Part shown: positions 43,517 through 52,677 of the stretch, in pieces
How the letters are laid out: each line of letters starts with the position of its first letter
Numbering within the stretch: position 1 is the stretch's first letter
Origin: Sphingobacterium sp. LZ7M1
GTDB lineage: Bacteria > Bacteroidota > Bacteroidia > Sphingobacteriales > Sphingobacteriaceae
Direction: 5' to 3'
Assembly: GCF_024296865.1 (NCBI RefSeq)
Contig: NZ_CP101134.1
Span: 1,860,001-1,924,000 of the forward strand
DNA length: 64,000 nt
Notes under the pieces: generated by a model
Told to the model about the DNA's origin: nothing
The model's database searches: none
The model's input: the letters and a program-made list of their open reading frames with translations, nothing else
Translations under genes and position numbers: made by a program

Positions 43517-46500
43517 AAGCAAGGAACTTAATCTTTATGATTGCAATCCTATGCAGTTATGGGAATCAGCTATTTGCACAGATATCGATTTCAGGAAAAG
43601 TTGTCCAAGAAGATGGATCACCAATCCCTGCAGTGAATATTTTCAGCCCGGTAAATCAAAAAAGCTACCGGACAGATTATGAAGGAAATTTTTCGATGCA
43701 CTTAAAAGCAATGGACAAACTTGTTTTTACCCATCAGAATTATGACACGGTATTTGCCGATGTGGCTGACGATCAGAGCTATCTGCGGGTCACCATGAAC
43801 CGAAGGACCATCGGTATAGAAGAGCTCCATATTATCGAAACGGGATACCAGAAAATTTCAAGGGAGCGGTCCACGGGAAGCTTCGAGCAGATGCGCCGCA
43901 GGGAAATTGCTCAGCGCCCTAGCAGCAATATCTTTCAGAATATGGAGGGATTTCTGCCGGGGGTGATGTTCGATAAACGAAGCGGAGATAACAAATTTCA
44001 TGTCCGTGGTATCAATTCATTGACTGAATCGATGACCGCTCCTTTATTGATCGTGGACAACTTTCCTTATGCCGGAGACATCGATGCAATCAACCCGCAG
44101 GATATTGAATCTATCTCAGTCCTTAAGGATGCTGCTGCCGCATCGATCTGGGGATCCAGGGCTGGTAACGGTGTGATCGTAATAACCACCAGAAAATCGA
44201 AAGAAGGAAAGGTTCGGGTGGAGGGTGGACTGAATTATGTCACGATGGGAAAACCGAGTCTGCTCGATATTCCGACCTTGGATTCAAAGGCTTTCATGGA
44301 AATCGAAAAGGAGTTGTTTGATCAGGGAATCTACGATGCATCGCTGAATGAAACCTCTGTGACTCGAACCATGCTGAGCCCATATGTTGAATTGCTGGAC
44401 AAGGTAAGGAAAGGGGAGATCTCCGAAATGGAATCAGCAGAATTAACTGAAGCTTTCGAGGGACAGGACTATCGAAAGGATCTATTGGAACATTATTATC
44501 GCCATACCTTCATGCAGAAATACAATATGTCTGCAACAGGGGGTACCCAAGATTTTAACAACCGAATTTCCCTGACCTATGATCGCGACCTTCAGGGTAC
44601 AGTGACCAATAAATATGCGCGCGAAGGACTGATATGGTCCGGATTGTATAAACCGGGGAAAGCCATATCGATTGATTACCTGTTGGCATTGAATGGGCAG
44701 CAGTCGACGATGAGCCTGGAAGGCTTGAACTACCCGTTAAGTCCCGGGGGTGAAAGAAGCACGCTATATCCTTATGCGTCCTTGGTCAATGGGGAGGGGA
44801 GGCCAATACCTATGGAAAGGCAATTTTCAAATGAATATTTAGAAAAGTTCAGCGACCAGCTTCCATATGACTGGTCATATAATCCACTGGAAAATATATG
44901 GGAGTCTACTAGAAACCATCAAACGATGCAAGTGCGGGCGAACTTAGGTATCAGTTATAAGCTGTTCCCATTTTTGACCCTGAGCGGTAAATATGCACAT
45001 ACGATCCAATCTGAGAGCGACCAGGACCATTATGGCAGGAATTCCTATTACGTTCGTAACCTTCAGAATACATATTCCTCGATGGTCGATGGAAAGGTTT
45101 TTACACCTATTCCCGAAGGTGGTATATTTGATGAAGGGAGATCAGCACAGGTCGAAAGGCGTGGGAGAATCCAGGCAGATATTGACCTGCCTTTTTTTAG
45201 GCACCATCGATTTACATCACTGATCGGAGGAGAGGTTTCCGATCAACCCCGCGAGTCAGATTCCTATCGGTATTATGGGTATGATGAATCGATGAAAACC
45301 CATCAGTTTGTGGATTACCTGAGGACCTACAGTACCTTTCAAGGTATCTTGGGAAATACAACTATTCCAAGGTTCGGAGAACTATCATCGAAGAATACCC
45401 GGATGGCATCATTCTTCGGAAATGCAGCTTACGGCTATAAGGAAAAATATTTTTTGAATTTCTCGATGAGAAAAGATGCTTCAAACACCTTTGGCATCGG
45501 TACGAATTGGCGCTGGAACCCATTATGGTCATCTGGAATAGCGTGGAATGTCCATCGAGAAAAGTTCATGGAAAATGTACCGTTTATCAATCAGTTGAAG
45601 TTAAGGTCTACTTGGGGGCATAGTGGAAACTCTGGGGGGTTGGGCACCTCACTGCCTGTAATCCTTGAAATCAATAATTATACCCTGAACCCGGAGCGTC
45701 AGGCATATTTGTACAGCCTTCCTTATGTTGATCTGAAATGGGAGGACGTGCGCATGATGAACCTGGGCTTGGACTATAGCCTTTTTAATCGAAGAATTTG
45801 GGGAAGCCTGGAATATTTCAATAAAAAATCGACTGATATCCTTGCGCAGGATCTTTTGGAGCCCACTTTGGGCATGAACATCATGATGAAAAACGTTGCC
45901 AATATGAAAGGCGAGGGCATCGATGTGAGCATAAATACCCTCAACATCCAGCGGAGATTTTCATGGAACACACAAGCCTATTTCTCCATGGTAAAGGATA
46001 GGGTGACGGACTACTTTGGAGGGAATAGGGAATCCAGGGATTATCTTACGGCGAGAGGCCTGAGCCTTTACCCGACCGAGGAGTGGGGACTGTATCCAAT
46101 TTTTGGGTTGCGGAGTTCTGGTTTGGACACTGAAGGGGACCCGGTCGGCATGTTGAACGGTGCACCCTCCAAAGATTACGTCAAGTTGAACGCAGATTCC
46201 CTTCAGAACCTGAAATATTTTGGATCGGGGATTCCGAGGTTCCATGGTTCCCTCCGGAATACATTTTCCTATAGAGGAATCACGCTGAATGTCAATATCA
46301 TCTTTAAGGGGGGGAATTACTTTTCCAGAAATACAGTGAACTATTCTAGCTTAGTCAATGGATGGACTGGCCATACTGATGCACAATATCGATGGCGGAA
46401 ACCGGGGGATGAAGCTAAAACCGATGTGCCGGCTTTAAAAATTCCATTGAACTCAAATCGGGACTTCTTTTATATGTATTCCCAGAGAAATGTGGAGCCA

Positions 46501-46701
46501 GGTGGATTCATCCGAATCCAGGATATCAACCTCAACATTCCAATCCCATTGGGAAGGACGTTGGATGCTTCGGTCAGCATCTATATGGGAAATGTGGGAT
46601 TGCTATGGAGGGAGAATAGCACAGGATTGGATCCAGAGAATTTGTACATGCCGGCACCGCGAACCTATTCAATTGGATTGAACCTAAAACCTAGGAAATG
46701 A
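43513..46701 (+). CDS. SusC/RagA-family TonB-linked outer-membrane transporter
   Basis: This 1062-residue protein has a signal peptide ending LFAQ, a carboxypeptidase-regulatory-like domain (about 25-100, SGKVVQEDGSPIPAVN), a plug domain with the SusC signature LLIVDNFPYAGDIDAINPQD and IESISVLKDAAAASIWGSRA, and a long beta-barrel ending in a Lys/Arg-rich C terminus. It would import a ligand, captured by the adjacent SusD-like lipoprotein, using TonB energy. No glycan-degrading enzymes are encoded nearby. Overlaps of 4 nt on both sides mark a tight operon. Confidence 0.92.
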   Translation: MKARNLIFMIAILCSYGNQLFAQISISGKVVQEDGSPIPAVNIFSPVNQKSYRTDYEGNFSMHLKAMDKLVFTHQNYDTVFADVADDQSYLRVTMNRRTIGIEELHIIETGYQKISRERSTGSFEQMRRREIAQRPSSNIFQNMEGFLPGVMFDKRSGDNKFHVRGINSLTESMTAPLLIVDNFPYAGDIDAINPQDIESISVLKDAAAASIWGSRAGNGVIVITTRKSKEGKVRVEGGLNYVTMGKPSLLDIPTLDSKAFMEIEKELFDQGIYDASLNETSVTRTMLSPYVELLDKVRKGEISEMESAELTEAFEGQDYRKDLLEHYYRHTFMQKYNMSATGGTQDFNNRISLTYDRDLQGTVTNKYAREGLIWSGLYKPGKAISIDYLLALNGQQSTMSLEGLNYPLSPGGERSTLYPYASLVNGEGRPIPMERQFSNEYLEKFSDQLPYDWSYNPLENIWESTRNHQTMQVRANLGISYKLFPFLTLSGKYAHTIQSESDQDHYGRNSYYVRNLQNTYSSMVDGKVFTPIPEGGIFDEGRSAQVERRGRIQADIDLPFFRHHRFTSLIGGEVSDQPRESDSYRYYGYDESMKTHQFVDYLRTYSTFQGILGNTTIPRFGELSSKNTRMASFFGNAAYGYKEKYFLNFSMRKDASNTFGIGTNWRWNPLWSSGIAWNVHREKFMENVPFINQLKLRSTWGHSGNSGGLGTSLPVILEINNYTLNPERQAYLYSLPYVDLKWEDVRMMNLGLDYSLFNRRIWGSLEYFNKKSTDILAQDLLEPTLGMNIMMKNVANMKGEGIDVSINTLNIQRRFSWNTQAYFSMVKDRVTDYFGGNRESRDYLTARGLSLYPTEEWGLYPIFGLRSSGLDTEGDPVGMLNGAPSKDYVKLNADSLQNLKYFGSGIPRFHGSLRNTFSYRGITLNVNIIFKGGNYFSRNTVNYSSLVNGWTGHTDAQYRWRKPGDEAKTDVPALKIPLNSNRDFFYMYSQRNVEPGGFIRIQDINLNIPIPLGRTLDASVSIYMGNVGLLWRENSTGLDPENLYMPAPRTYSIGLNLKPRK

Positions 46702-48074
46702 TGAAAACTAAAATAATTGCATTATTGGGGCTTTGTATAACCATGGTATCCTGTAAGGATTTCTTGGCCCTGAAGCCAGAAACCTCCTACAGTCACCCCG
46801 AAAGCTTGGAGGATATCAACGCCCTATTGAACTATGAATCCAGGGTAAATGGAAATTACCTTGGAAATATCGAATCGGGGACGGATGATTTTGAGATTGA
46901 TTTCTCCAGTTACAGCACCCGTTCGGCCTATTATCAAGAGTTATACCGATGGGACGAAGAACCATTTTCGGAGGACGGTGGGGCAGGTGAAAACTGGTTA
47001 TTTCCCTATGAAACCATTCTATATGCCAATGTTGCACTTGAATCCCTGGAAAGGGTGAAAGGTGGGGAACCATCCTTGAGGAAGCGATTGGAAGGCGATG
47101 CGCTTTTTATACGTAGCTATCGGTTCTTCCAACTGTTGCAGGTCTATTCTCCACCATATCTGGTGGGAGACCAGGACAGCCCCTACGGAATTCCACTCCG
47201 CCTCAGTTCAAATGTCAATGAACCGTCGGTCAGAGCAACTGTGAAAGAGGGATATGGGCAGATCATTGATGACCTGAACAAGTCGATCCAATTGCTCCCG
47301 GAAGAGGTAAACTATAAAACTAGGCCCAATAAATCATCGGCATATGCGCTCTTGGCCAGGGTACAGTTGTCAATCGGTGATTACGAGAATGCACTTAAAA
47401 ACGCACACCAGTCCCTGCAACGAAATTCAAAATTGTTGGACTACAATTCGATGGACCTTTCTGCAGCCTATCCCTTTATGCCCTTGAATCAAGAGGTCAT
47501 TTACCATGGTAAAAGCAGTGCATCTGGTTCCTTGATGGCATCGTCGAGGTTGACGATCACACAGGATCTATTGAGTATGTATAGCGATGATGATCTACGT
47601 AAGACGGCATTTTTTGTTGCCAGAACACCTGATAGATTTCGGTTTAAGGGGTTTTATAACGGATCTGCTGCGAGCTACTTTGCGGGCATAGCAGTTGATG
47701 AAATGATGTTGATTGCAGCTGAATGCCATATTCGAACAGGAAAGGTTGGTGAAGGCATGGAGATGCTCAACAGCCTGCTTGCCAATCGGTACGACAGGAT
47801 TACTTTTGTTCCACGCACAGCCAGCAACGAACTGGAAGCACTTCGGATTGTTTTGGACGAAAGAAGGAAGGAACTGCCTTTTCGGGGTATCCGCTGGACG
47901 GACCTACGACGGTTAAACCGGGATCCAAGGTTTGCTAAAACCATTCGAAGGAGCTTTCCTGTTGAGGATGACAAACCTATGGAAACCATATTGTTGCCTG
48001 AGGATCCAAGGTATTGTTATTATATCCCTCCTCAGGTCATTGAAAAGAGTGGGATGGTGCAGACCAAGCGATAA
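46698..48074 (+). CDS. SusD/RagB-family outer-membrane lipoprotein
   Basis: This 458-residue protein has a signal ending in VSC (lipobox) and the SusD fold: KDFLALKPETSYSHPESLED, helices with ARVQLSIGDYENALKNAHQS (tetratricopeptide-like) and C-terminal RGIRWTDLRRLNRDPRF and YCYYIPPQVIEKSGM. It binds ligand on the cell surface and closes the SusC barrel. It is the last gene of the TlpA-SusC-SusD operon, ended by the hairpin at 48083. Confidence 0.92.
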   Translation: MMKTKIIALLGLCITMVSCKDFLALKPETSYSHPESLEDINALLNYESRVNGNYLGNIESGTDDFEIDFSSYSTRSAYYQELYRWDEEPFSEDGGAGENWLFPYETILYANVALESLERVKGGEPSLRKRLEGDALFIRSYRFFQLLQVYSPPYLVGDQDSPYGIPLRLSSNVNEPSVRATVKEGYGQIIDDLNKSIQLLPEEVNYKTRPNKSSAYALLARVQLSIGDYENALKNAHQSLQRNSKLLDYNSMDLSAAYPFMPLNQEVIYHGKSSASGSLMASSRLTITQDLLSMYSDDDLRKTAFFVARTPDRFRFKGFYNGSAASYFAGIAVDEMMLIAAECHIRTGKVGEGMEMLNSLLANRYDRITFVPRTASNELEALRIVLDERRKELPFRGIRWTDLRRLNRDPRFAKTIRRSFPVEDDKPMETILLPEDPRYCYYIPPQVIEKSGMVQTKR

Positions 48075-48082
48075 AATAAAAG

Positions 48083-48104
48083 AAGGCAGGCCTAAGCCTG
48101 CCTT
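48083..48104. terminator. Intrinsic terminator between convergent genes
   Basis: AAGGCAGGC (48083-48091) pairs with GCCTGCCTT (48096-48104) with a 4-nt loop; it lies after SusD and before the convergent DUF6520-like gene, and can serve both. Confidence 0.8.
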
Positions 48105-48131
48105 GATTAAGGTTTAATTCACCTTCTTACT

Positions 48132-48521
48132 TTAATCTACCTTCTCTCTCAAAGCAGTTACTGTTTCGTTAGTTGAGGGTGTACTTGCAAAGGCATCGTT
48201 GATGCGATCTTTTACTTTGGAGGAACCCGTGGCGATTGCGCTCATATCAGGATATCCCGCTGTATTAGCTGGTGCGGATATGGTACATACTTCCTGTTGC
48301 TGACCTTCGCAGGGTTTGTTGGGATCGGGGCTCAAGGAATATTTGGTTGAATCGAGCCTGGAATCGGTCGAATTTCCATGGAAATACCAGGTAGCCGGTA
48401 TTTGTTTATCCAAGTCCTGAATCTTTTCTGTAGCAAAGGAGTTGAGAAACATTGACACTGCCATTGAGCCAACAATCAGCAGGGAGGCAGTTGGAAGGGA
48501 TTTTAAATTTAGGGTTTTCAT
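48132..48521 (-). CDS. DUF6520-like small exported protein
   Basis: This 129-residue protein has a signal-like helix (LPTASLLIVGSMAVSMFLNS) and a mature part with two Cys residues (PCEGQQQEVC) and Ser/Thr-rich tail (ATGSSKVKDRINDAF). Bacteroidetes DUF6520 proteins have the same size and pattern, but the match is from memory. It may be a short surface protein. It lies beside a SusCD operon, as in other Sphingobacteriaceae elements. Confidence 0.55.
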   Translation of the reverse strand: MKTLNLKSLPTASLLIVGSMAVSMFLNSFATEKIQDLDKQIPATWYFHGNSTDSRLDSTKYSLSPDPNKPCEGQQQEVCTISAPANTAGYPDMSAIATGSSKVKDRINDAFASTPSTNETVTALREKVD

Positions 48522-48731
48522 GATTCATGAATTTAACTTTAATGGATTTGTTTAATCTTCAAGGCCATTCTGGTTCCTGGAACCATGGAATGGCCATTAT
48601 CGTGAAGGTAGCGGACTTTTTAGGGAAATATTTTGGAAATTTCATAGATCTAATTTTAGTTTCGGAACCTAAAATTATGTGTATAAGCCTTATGACAGGT
48701 AGACCTTTTTGTGGAATAATCCAAATATGAT

Positions 48732-49736
48732 TTATTTAGAAAAGGAAGATTCTCCATACTGTTTTCTGTAGGATCCCATCGTGATTCCAAAAGTCCTCTT
48801 GAAGATCCTGTTCAAGGTATTTGTATCTGCATACCCAAACAGGATTGACAGCTCTAGCAGGGGAATGTCGGTCTGGACCAGAATTTCTGAAATTCTGTGA
48901 AGGAGGGCTGATTTTATATGCCTACGAACAGTTTTGCCGGTAATTTCCTTGAACCCCAGTTCCAGACTGGAAACACTGATCCTATTCCTCTTTGCCAAGT
49001 CGTTCAGGTTTGGTCTTTCGTTTTTCTGCAAATCTTCATGGATCATTTGATTGGTACCTTCAACAATTGATCGGTAAAAGCTGGGCCTGGTCTGTGTATC
49101 CAATTGCTTAAAATATATGAGCAGAATTTCAGAAACGTGTTTTATCAAATCGACATTTAGCTCTGTCCTCTGGGTATAGGATCCTATCAAACCTTTTAAT
49201 TTATTCAAAAATGATGTCTTGAATCCGACAGGATCCAGGTAAGTCAAAAGAAAACTTTTCTGTTGAAACATGAATTCGGTAGAGCGGAACTGATTGGGAG
49301 AGATGAAAGGCAATATTTTGGGATGTATACTGATGGTTAAAACTTCTGCAGGAAATCTTAAGGGCAAAGCAAGATAAGTTCCTTTCCTGGCAAAAAGGAA
49401 AATAGCCTCCCTCTCTAAAAGTTTTAAATTGGATGCCGCATCCTTTTTTGAAGAATAGGCTACCTGCCCCTGTAAACAGATAATGAGGACATAGGTATGC
49501 CTTTTGGCAATAATGGTTATGGATTGATGGGAAGCCGACCCACGTAGAAGGTGGTGTTCGACTAAGAGCAGATTTTTGGAGAAGCTTGCTGTCGCTACCT
49601 CCAGGCCATCGCTCCTTTTAACGATATAGGGGCTTGGTAGAAATGTTAAAATGGATTGTTGGGCAAATTGATTTGATTGGATCTCAATCGATTCTTGATC
49701 AGTTAATCGTAATTCAAAAGCAATGCTATTTTTCAT
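48732..49736 (-). CDS. AraC-family transcriptional regulator
   Basis: This 334-residue protein has an N-terminal sensor region (about 1-225) with no recognised family and a C-terminal AraC double helix-turn-helix: NLNDLAKRNRISVSSLELGF, ITGKTVRRHIKSALLHRISE and LLELSILFGYADTNTLNRIF. It is not membrane-bound. It is on the opposite strand from the SusCD operon and is the obvious candidate regulator of the TlpA-SusC-SusD genes. Confidence 0.85.
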   Translation of the reverse strand: MKNSIAFELRLTDQESIEIQSNQFAQQSILTFLPSPYIVKRSDGLEVATASFSKNLLLVEHHLLRGSASHQSITIIAKRHTYVLIICLQGQVAYSSKKDAASNLKLLEREAIFLFARKGTYLALPLRFPAEVLTISIHPKILPFISPNQFRSTEFMFQQKSFLLTYLDPVGFKTSFLNKLKGLIGSYTQRTELNVDLIKHVSEILLIYFKQLDTQTRPSFYRSIVEGTNQMIHEDLQKNERPNLNDLAKRNRISVSSLELGFKEITGKTVRRHIKSALLHRISEILVQTDIPLLELSILFGYADTNTLNRIFKRTFGITMGSYRKQYGESSFSK

Positions 49737-49788
49737 GATACTAAATTTCTCTTTGAAGAGCTTTATGCAGTGGTCATCTTAATTTCGG

Positions 49789-50532
49789 CTAAACTCTACG
49801 TTCCAATTGAACCTGATCAAATTTTTTCAATTTTATATCGTTAGCAATGGAGACTGCTTGGGAAATCGGAATTTTTGGCTGCACATTTAAATGATCCAAA
49901 GCCTTTCCAAGGCGTTCGGGCAAATCTCCAGTTAAAGGAATAGTTTCTAATTGTAACTCATTGTAGCATGCCAACAGCCTTTCCTCGGAAACCTTTCGGA
50001 AACGCTCCGATGTAGGGCGATGTCCATCCTCCACAAACGGAAATTCGACTGGCAGATGAAAGAAGATGTCATACCTCTTCTTTGCATAGGTCTTGGCCAT
50101 CTTTTCAAAACCGGCCAGCAACAGCTCAAAATCTTGATGTTGGCGATAATTCTTGATTTTCTTCCACAGCATGGTCCAACTATTCTCCTCGGGGTAAGCA
50201 CCGGTGATCAGCCTGGTGCTGCCATAGAGCCATTCCTGAAGTGGACAGCCGTCGCTGATGAAGCCTGTGGACAAACTGGCTTCGGCATGCACGCGCCGCT
50301 CAAAGCGTTCCATCCCCAAACGAAGCAACTGTGCATAGGAACAGTCCTTGAGCGAGGTGCCCGGAAATAACCCGGGCAGGATCTCACGCATGGTTGGGGC
50401 ATGGGTCGTTGGAATCCCGGTAGCCAGGGAAAGGGCGAGCGAGAGGCTGGTCTTTCCCGTGCAGTAGGTTCCGCTGATCACGATCCGGGGCTTATGTTCA
50501 GGGCATCTCATGGCAAATCTTAAATTTTGCAT
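49789..50532 (-). CDS. P-loop NTPase, kinase-like
   Basis: This 247-residue protein has a Walker A motif in VISGTYCTGKTSLSLALS (about residues 18-30), an acidic region (FISDGCPLQEWLYGS) and a DIFFHLPVEFPFVEDGH segment typical of small nucleotide kinases, such as NadR-like ribosylnicotinamide kinases. An ATG at 50511 is an alternative start. The gene overlaps the AvrD-like gene by 35 nt, so the two are co-translated. In other genomes AvrD-like genes are paired with P-loop proteins; the substrate here is unknown. Confidence 0.7.
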   Translation of the reverse strand: MQNLRFAMRCPEHKPRIVISGTYCTGKTSLSLALSLATGIPTTHAPTMREILPGLFPGTSLKDCSYAQLLRLGMERFERRVHAEASLSTGFISDGCPLQEWLYGSTRLITGAYPEENSWTMLWKKIKNYRQHQDFELLLAGFEKMAKTYAKKRYDIFFHLPVEFPFVEDGHRPTSERFRKVSEERLLACYNELQLETIPLTGDLPERLGKALDHLNVQPKIPISQAVSIANDIKLKKFDQVQLERRV

Positions 50533-51439
50533 CCATGTTGCCCATCTGGCTCATGAGCGAAACGGTCTGCCAAGCTTTCCCGCGCAGCATGGTCTGCTGG
50601 CGGTGGGCGAACTGCAGATCAACGCGGTAACAATCGGATCGGTAGGGTCGCTTAAAGTCGATTTCCATGCTCCGTAGCCAAATATTGGGACAATCCATCC
50701 GATCTTTAGACAGAAGGGAATACAGCAGCACCTGCATCAGCTGTCCCGATATCCGAACGCTGTCCAAAGGGCTAAGGGGATTGTCATAGGCACTGAATCC
50801 CCAAACATCCGAAGGATATGGTAACGGTCCTGATAATTGGGCAGAAATGGATTCAGTCTGTAGGTCCATGTGGATTTGGTCCAATTCGAGGTTGCGCTGC
50901 CTGTAGAGGTCTCGGTGGAGGGAACCTTCTCCAAAAGGCCAGAGATCAAAATCCCGAAAATCGATCTGGGTTGGGCCGGGATGGTCGATAACGATACGCA
51001 TCTGGGCATTCTGGATCTTTACTTCCAGGCTTGTCAAGCCAATGTTAATCGAATTGAGATCCTGATGGGATTCAGCAATGGATATTTCAAACGGAACGGT
51101 CATCCCGCTTGTGATGTCCATTGATTTTTTTATTTGGAGCGTAAGGTTCCGCAGGATGGAACGGTTAATTTCATGCCTGGTCAGCCGTTTCTGCTTGATG
51201 AGTATGCCCTCTGCCAAAAATAATCCCATGGCAACATATTCCATACTTCCCAAGTGTAGTGCCTGTTGGTTTGGCCTTTGCGGACCATCATAATGAACGG
51301 AAAATGATCCTCGGATCTGTTTTTGTCCACCCAGGCTGAAATTGGAAACCTGAACTTGGAACCTGCTGAATCCAAAGGAAAAATAACGGGTCTGGGAAGG
51401 ACCCAATATGCTGTCTAAGCTATCAATTGGTTGTTTCAT
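50498..51439 (-). CDS. AvrD-like protein (hypothetical)
   Basis: This 313-residue protein starts SLDSILGPSQTRYFSFGFSR and continues with a beta-rich segment, then ALHLGSMEYVAMGLFLAEGI. The opening ILGPxxxRYF and HLGSxE-type motif resemble the AvrD family, whose Pseudomonas members direct syringolide production. The match is by eye, from memory, and could be to a broader hotdog-fold family. It is coupled to a P-loop NTPase and is divergent from the regulator at 51649, which may control it. Confidence 0.5.
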   Translation of the reverse strand: MKQPIDSLDSILGPSQTRYFSFGFSRFQVQVSNFSLGGQKQIRGSFSVHYDGPQRPNQQALHLGSMEYVAMGLFLAEGILIKQKRLTRHEINRSILRNLTLQIKKSMDITSGMTVPFEISIAESHQDLNSINIGLTSLEVKIQNAQMRIVIDHPGPTQIDFRDFDLWPFGEGSLHRDLYRQRNLELDQIHMDLQTESISAQLSGPLPYPSDVWGFSAYDNPLSPLDSVRISGQLMQVLLYSLLSKDRMDCPNIWLRSMEIDFKRPYRSDCYRVDLQFAHRQQTMLRGKAWQTVSLMSQMGNMDAKFKICHEMP

Positions 51440-51648
51440 GGTTAGCTGTATTGCTTTTAGCTAAAAGTAGGGCAGGTAACAATGATAATTTTGGCGAATG
51501 CCGTAAGAAGTCCTGTGACATCCGCTGTTTCTGCAACTATTTAACTGATTCATATAATTGTTAACCAATGCAGCAAAAAGATTGTGATATTAATTATTAA
51601 TTTATATTTTGCGAATTCGTCTAGTTTTTGAACCTAAATTTTCCAGTT

Positions 51649-52626
51649 ATGGATATTCAAAAATTGTTATTTGAGGAAATTCGGTCAAGGATTTCCAATC
51701 CGGCCTCCTGGTCGAAGGAAATTTCCGAACTGCTGCACCTGGGCAGGGATGCGGTTTACCGCAGGGAGCGTGGTGATGTGCAGCTCACTGCCAGTGAACT
51801 AGGGAAGCTCTGCTGCCATTATGGCATTTCGCTGGACAGTTATCTGCTTAGTGACCGGCACAATGTAGTATTTAAGCACACGAGCCTCAACCATCAGGAT
51901 AGCTATAACTATAGCCAATATATCCACCAGCTGCTTCTCCAACTTCAGCACATGGTTTCTTGCGAGCAAAAGGAGATTATCTTCTGTGCCGACGACGTCC
52001 CAATCTTCCATTTTATGGAATTTGCCGAGCTAACCTATTTTAAGCTCTACTCCTGGAACCAAGCCGTGCTGAACCTTGGGGTCAGTTATGAGGATTTTGT
52101 TTATGAACTCAAAAAGCAGCACCTGGAACCGGTGTTTAAAAACCTACATGAAACCTACTGCAGGATCCCATCCAGGGAAATCTGGTCAAGGGGTACGATC
52201 GGGCCAATCCTGGAACTCCTGGAATACCATTATGACATCGGTAGCTTTCGAAATCAGGATAGCATTGGCCTGCTACTGGAGCAGCTCGGCCATCTCATAA
52301 CGAATCTAAAAAGATGGACCAAAAGGCAGGAAAAACACGAGGGTGTGCACTTTGACCTCTACCTATCGCCCGTGAACCTGGGCATAAGCCAGATGCTGTG
52401 CCGATTTGATGGCCAGCAGTCCGTATCGGTCAAGCTCTATACCATCAATAGCATCGCTACTTTGGACATGAGGTACGTTACCGAAACCATTGATTGGATC
52501 CGTGGTGTATTGAATAAGTCCAGCTGCCTGAGCAAACTTTCGGAAAAGGAGCGGATCCATTTCTTCAACCATTTGGATGGCTGTATTGATGGCCTGGCCG
52601 GTCGAATGAACCTTCCTCAGGCCTGA
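51649..52626 (+). CDS. Helix-turn-helix regulator with large C-terminal domain
   Basis: From the ATG at 51649 (MDIQKLLFEEIRSRI) the protein has 325 residues. Residues about 15-70 form a helix-turn-helix (WSKEISELLHLGRDAVYRRE, LTASELGKLCCHYGISLDSY). The remaining 250 residues (YSQYIHQLLLQLQHMVSCEQ, FMEFAELTYFKLYSWNQAVL) are helical with no known motif. Similar proteins occur in Sphingobacteriaceae as helix-turn-helix domain-containing proteins. It may control the AvrD-like genes or the conjugation region. Confidence 0.72.
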   Translation: MDIQKLLFEEIRSRISNPASWSKEISELLHLGRDAVYRRERGDVQLTASELGKLCCHYGISLDSYLLSDRHNVVFKHTSLNHQDSYNYSQYIHQLLLQLQHMVSCEQKEIIFCADDVPIFHFMEFAELTYFKLYSWNQAVLNLGVSYEDFVYELKKQHLEPVFKNLHETYCRIPSREIWSRGTIGPILELLEYHYDIGSFRNQDSIGLLLEQLGHLITNLKRWTKRQEKHEGVHFDLYLSPVNLGISQMLCRFDGQQSVSVKLYTINSIATLDMRYVTETIDWIRGVLNKSSCLSKLSEKERIHFFNHLDGCIDGLAGRMNLPQA

Positions 52627-52677
52627 GCATAGGGATGATTGTCGATTGGAAAAAATTTTTCATGCAGTTCGGTGATT

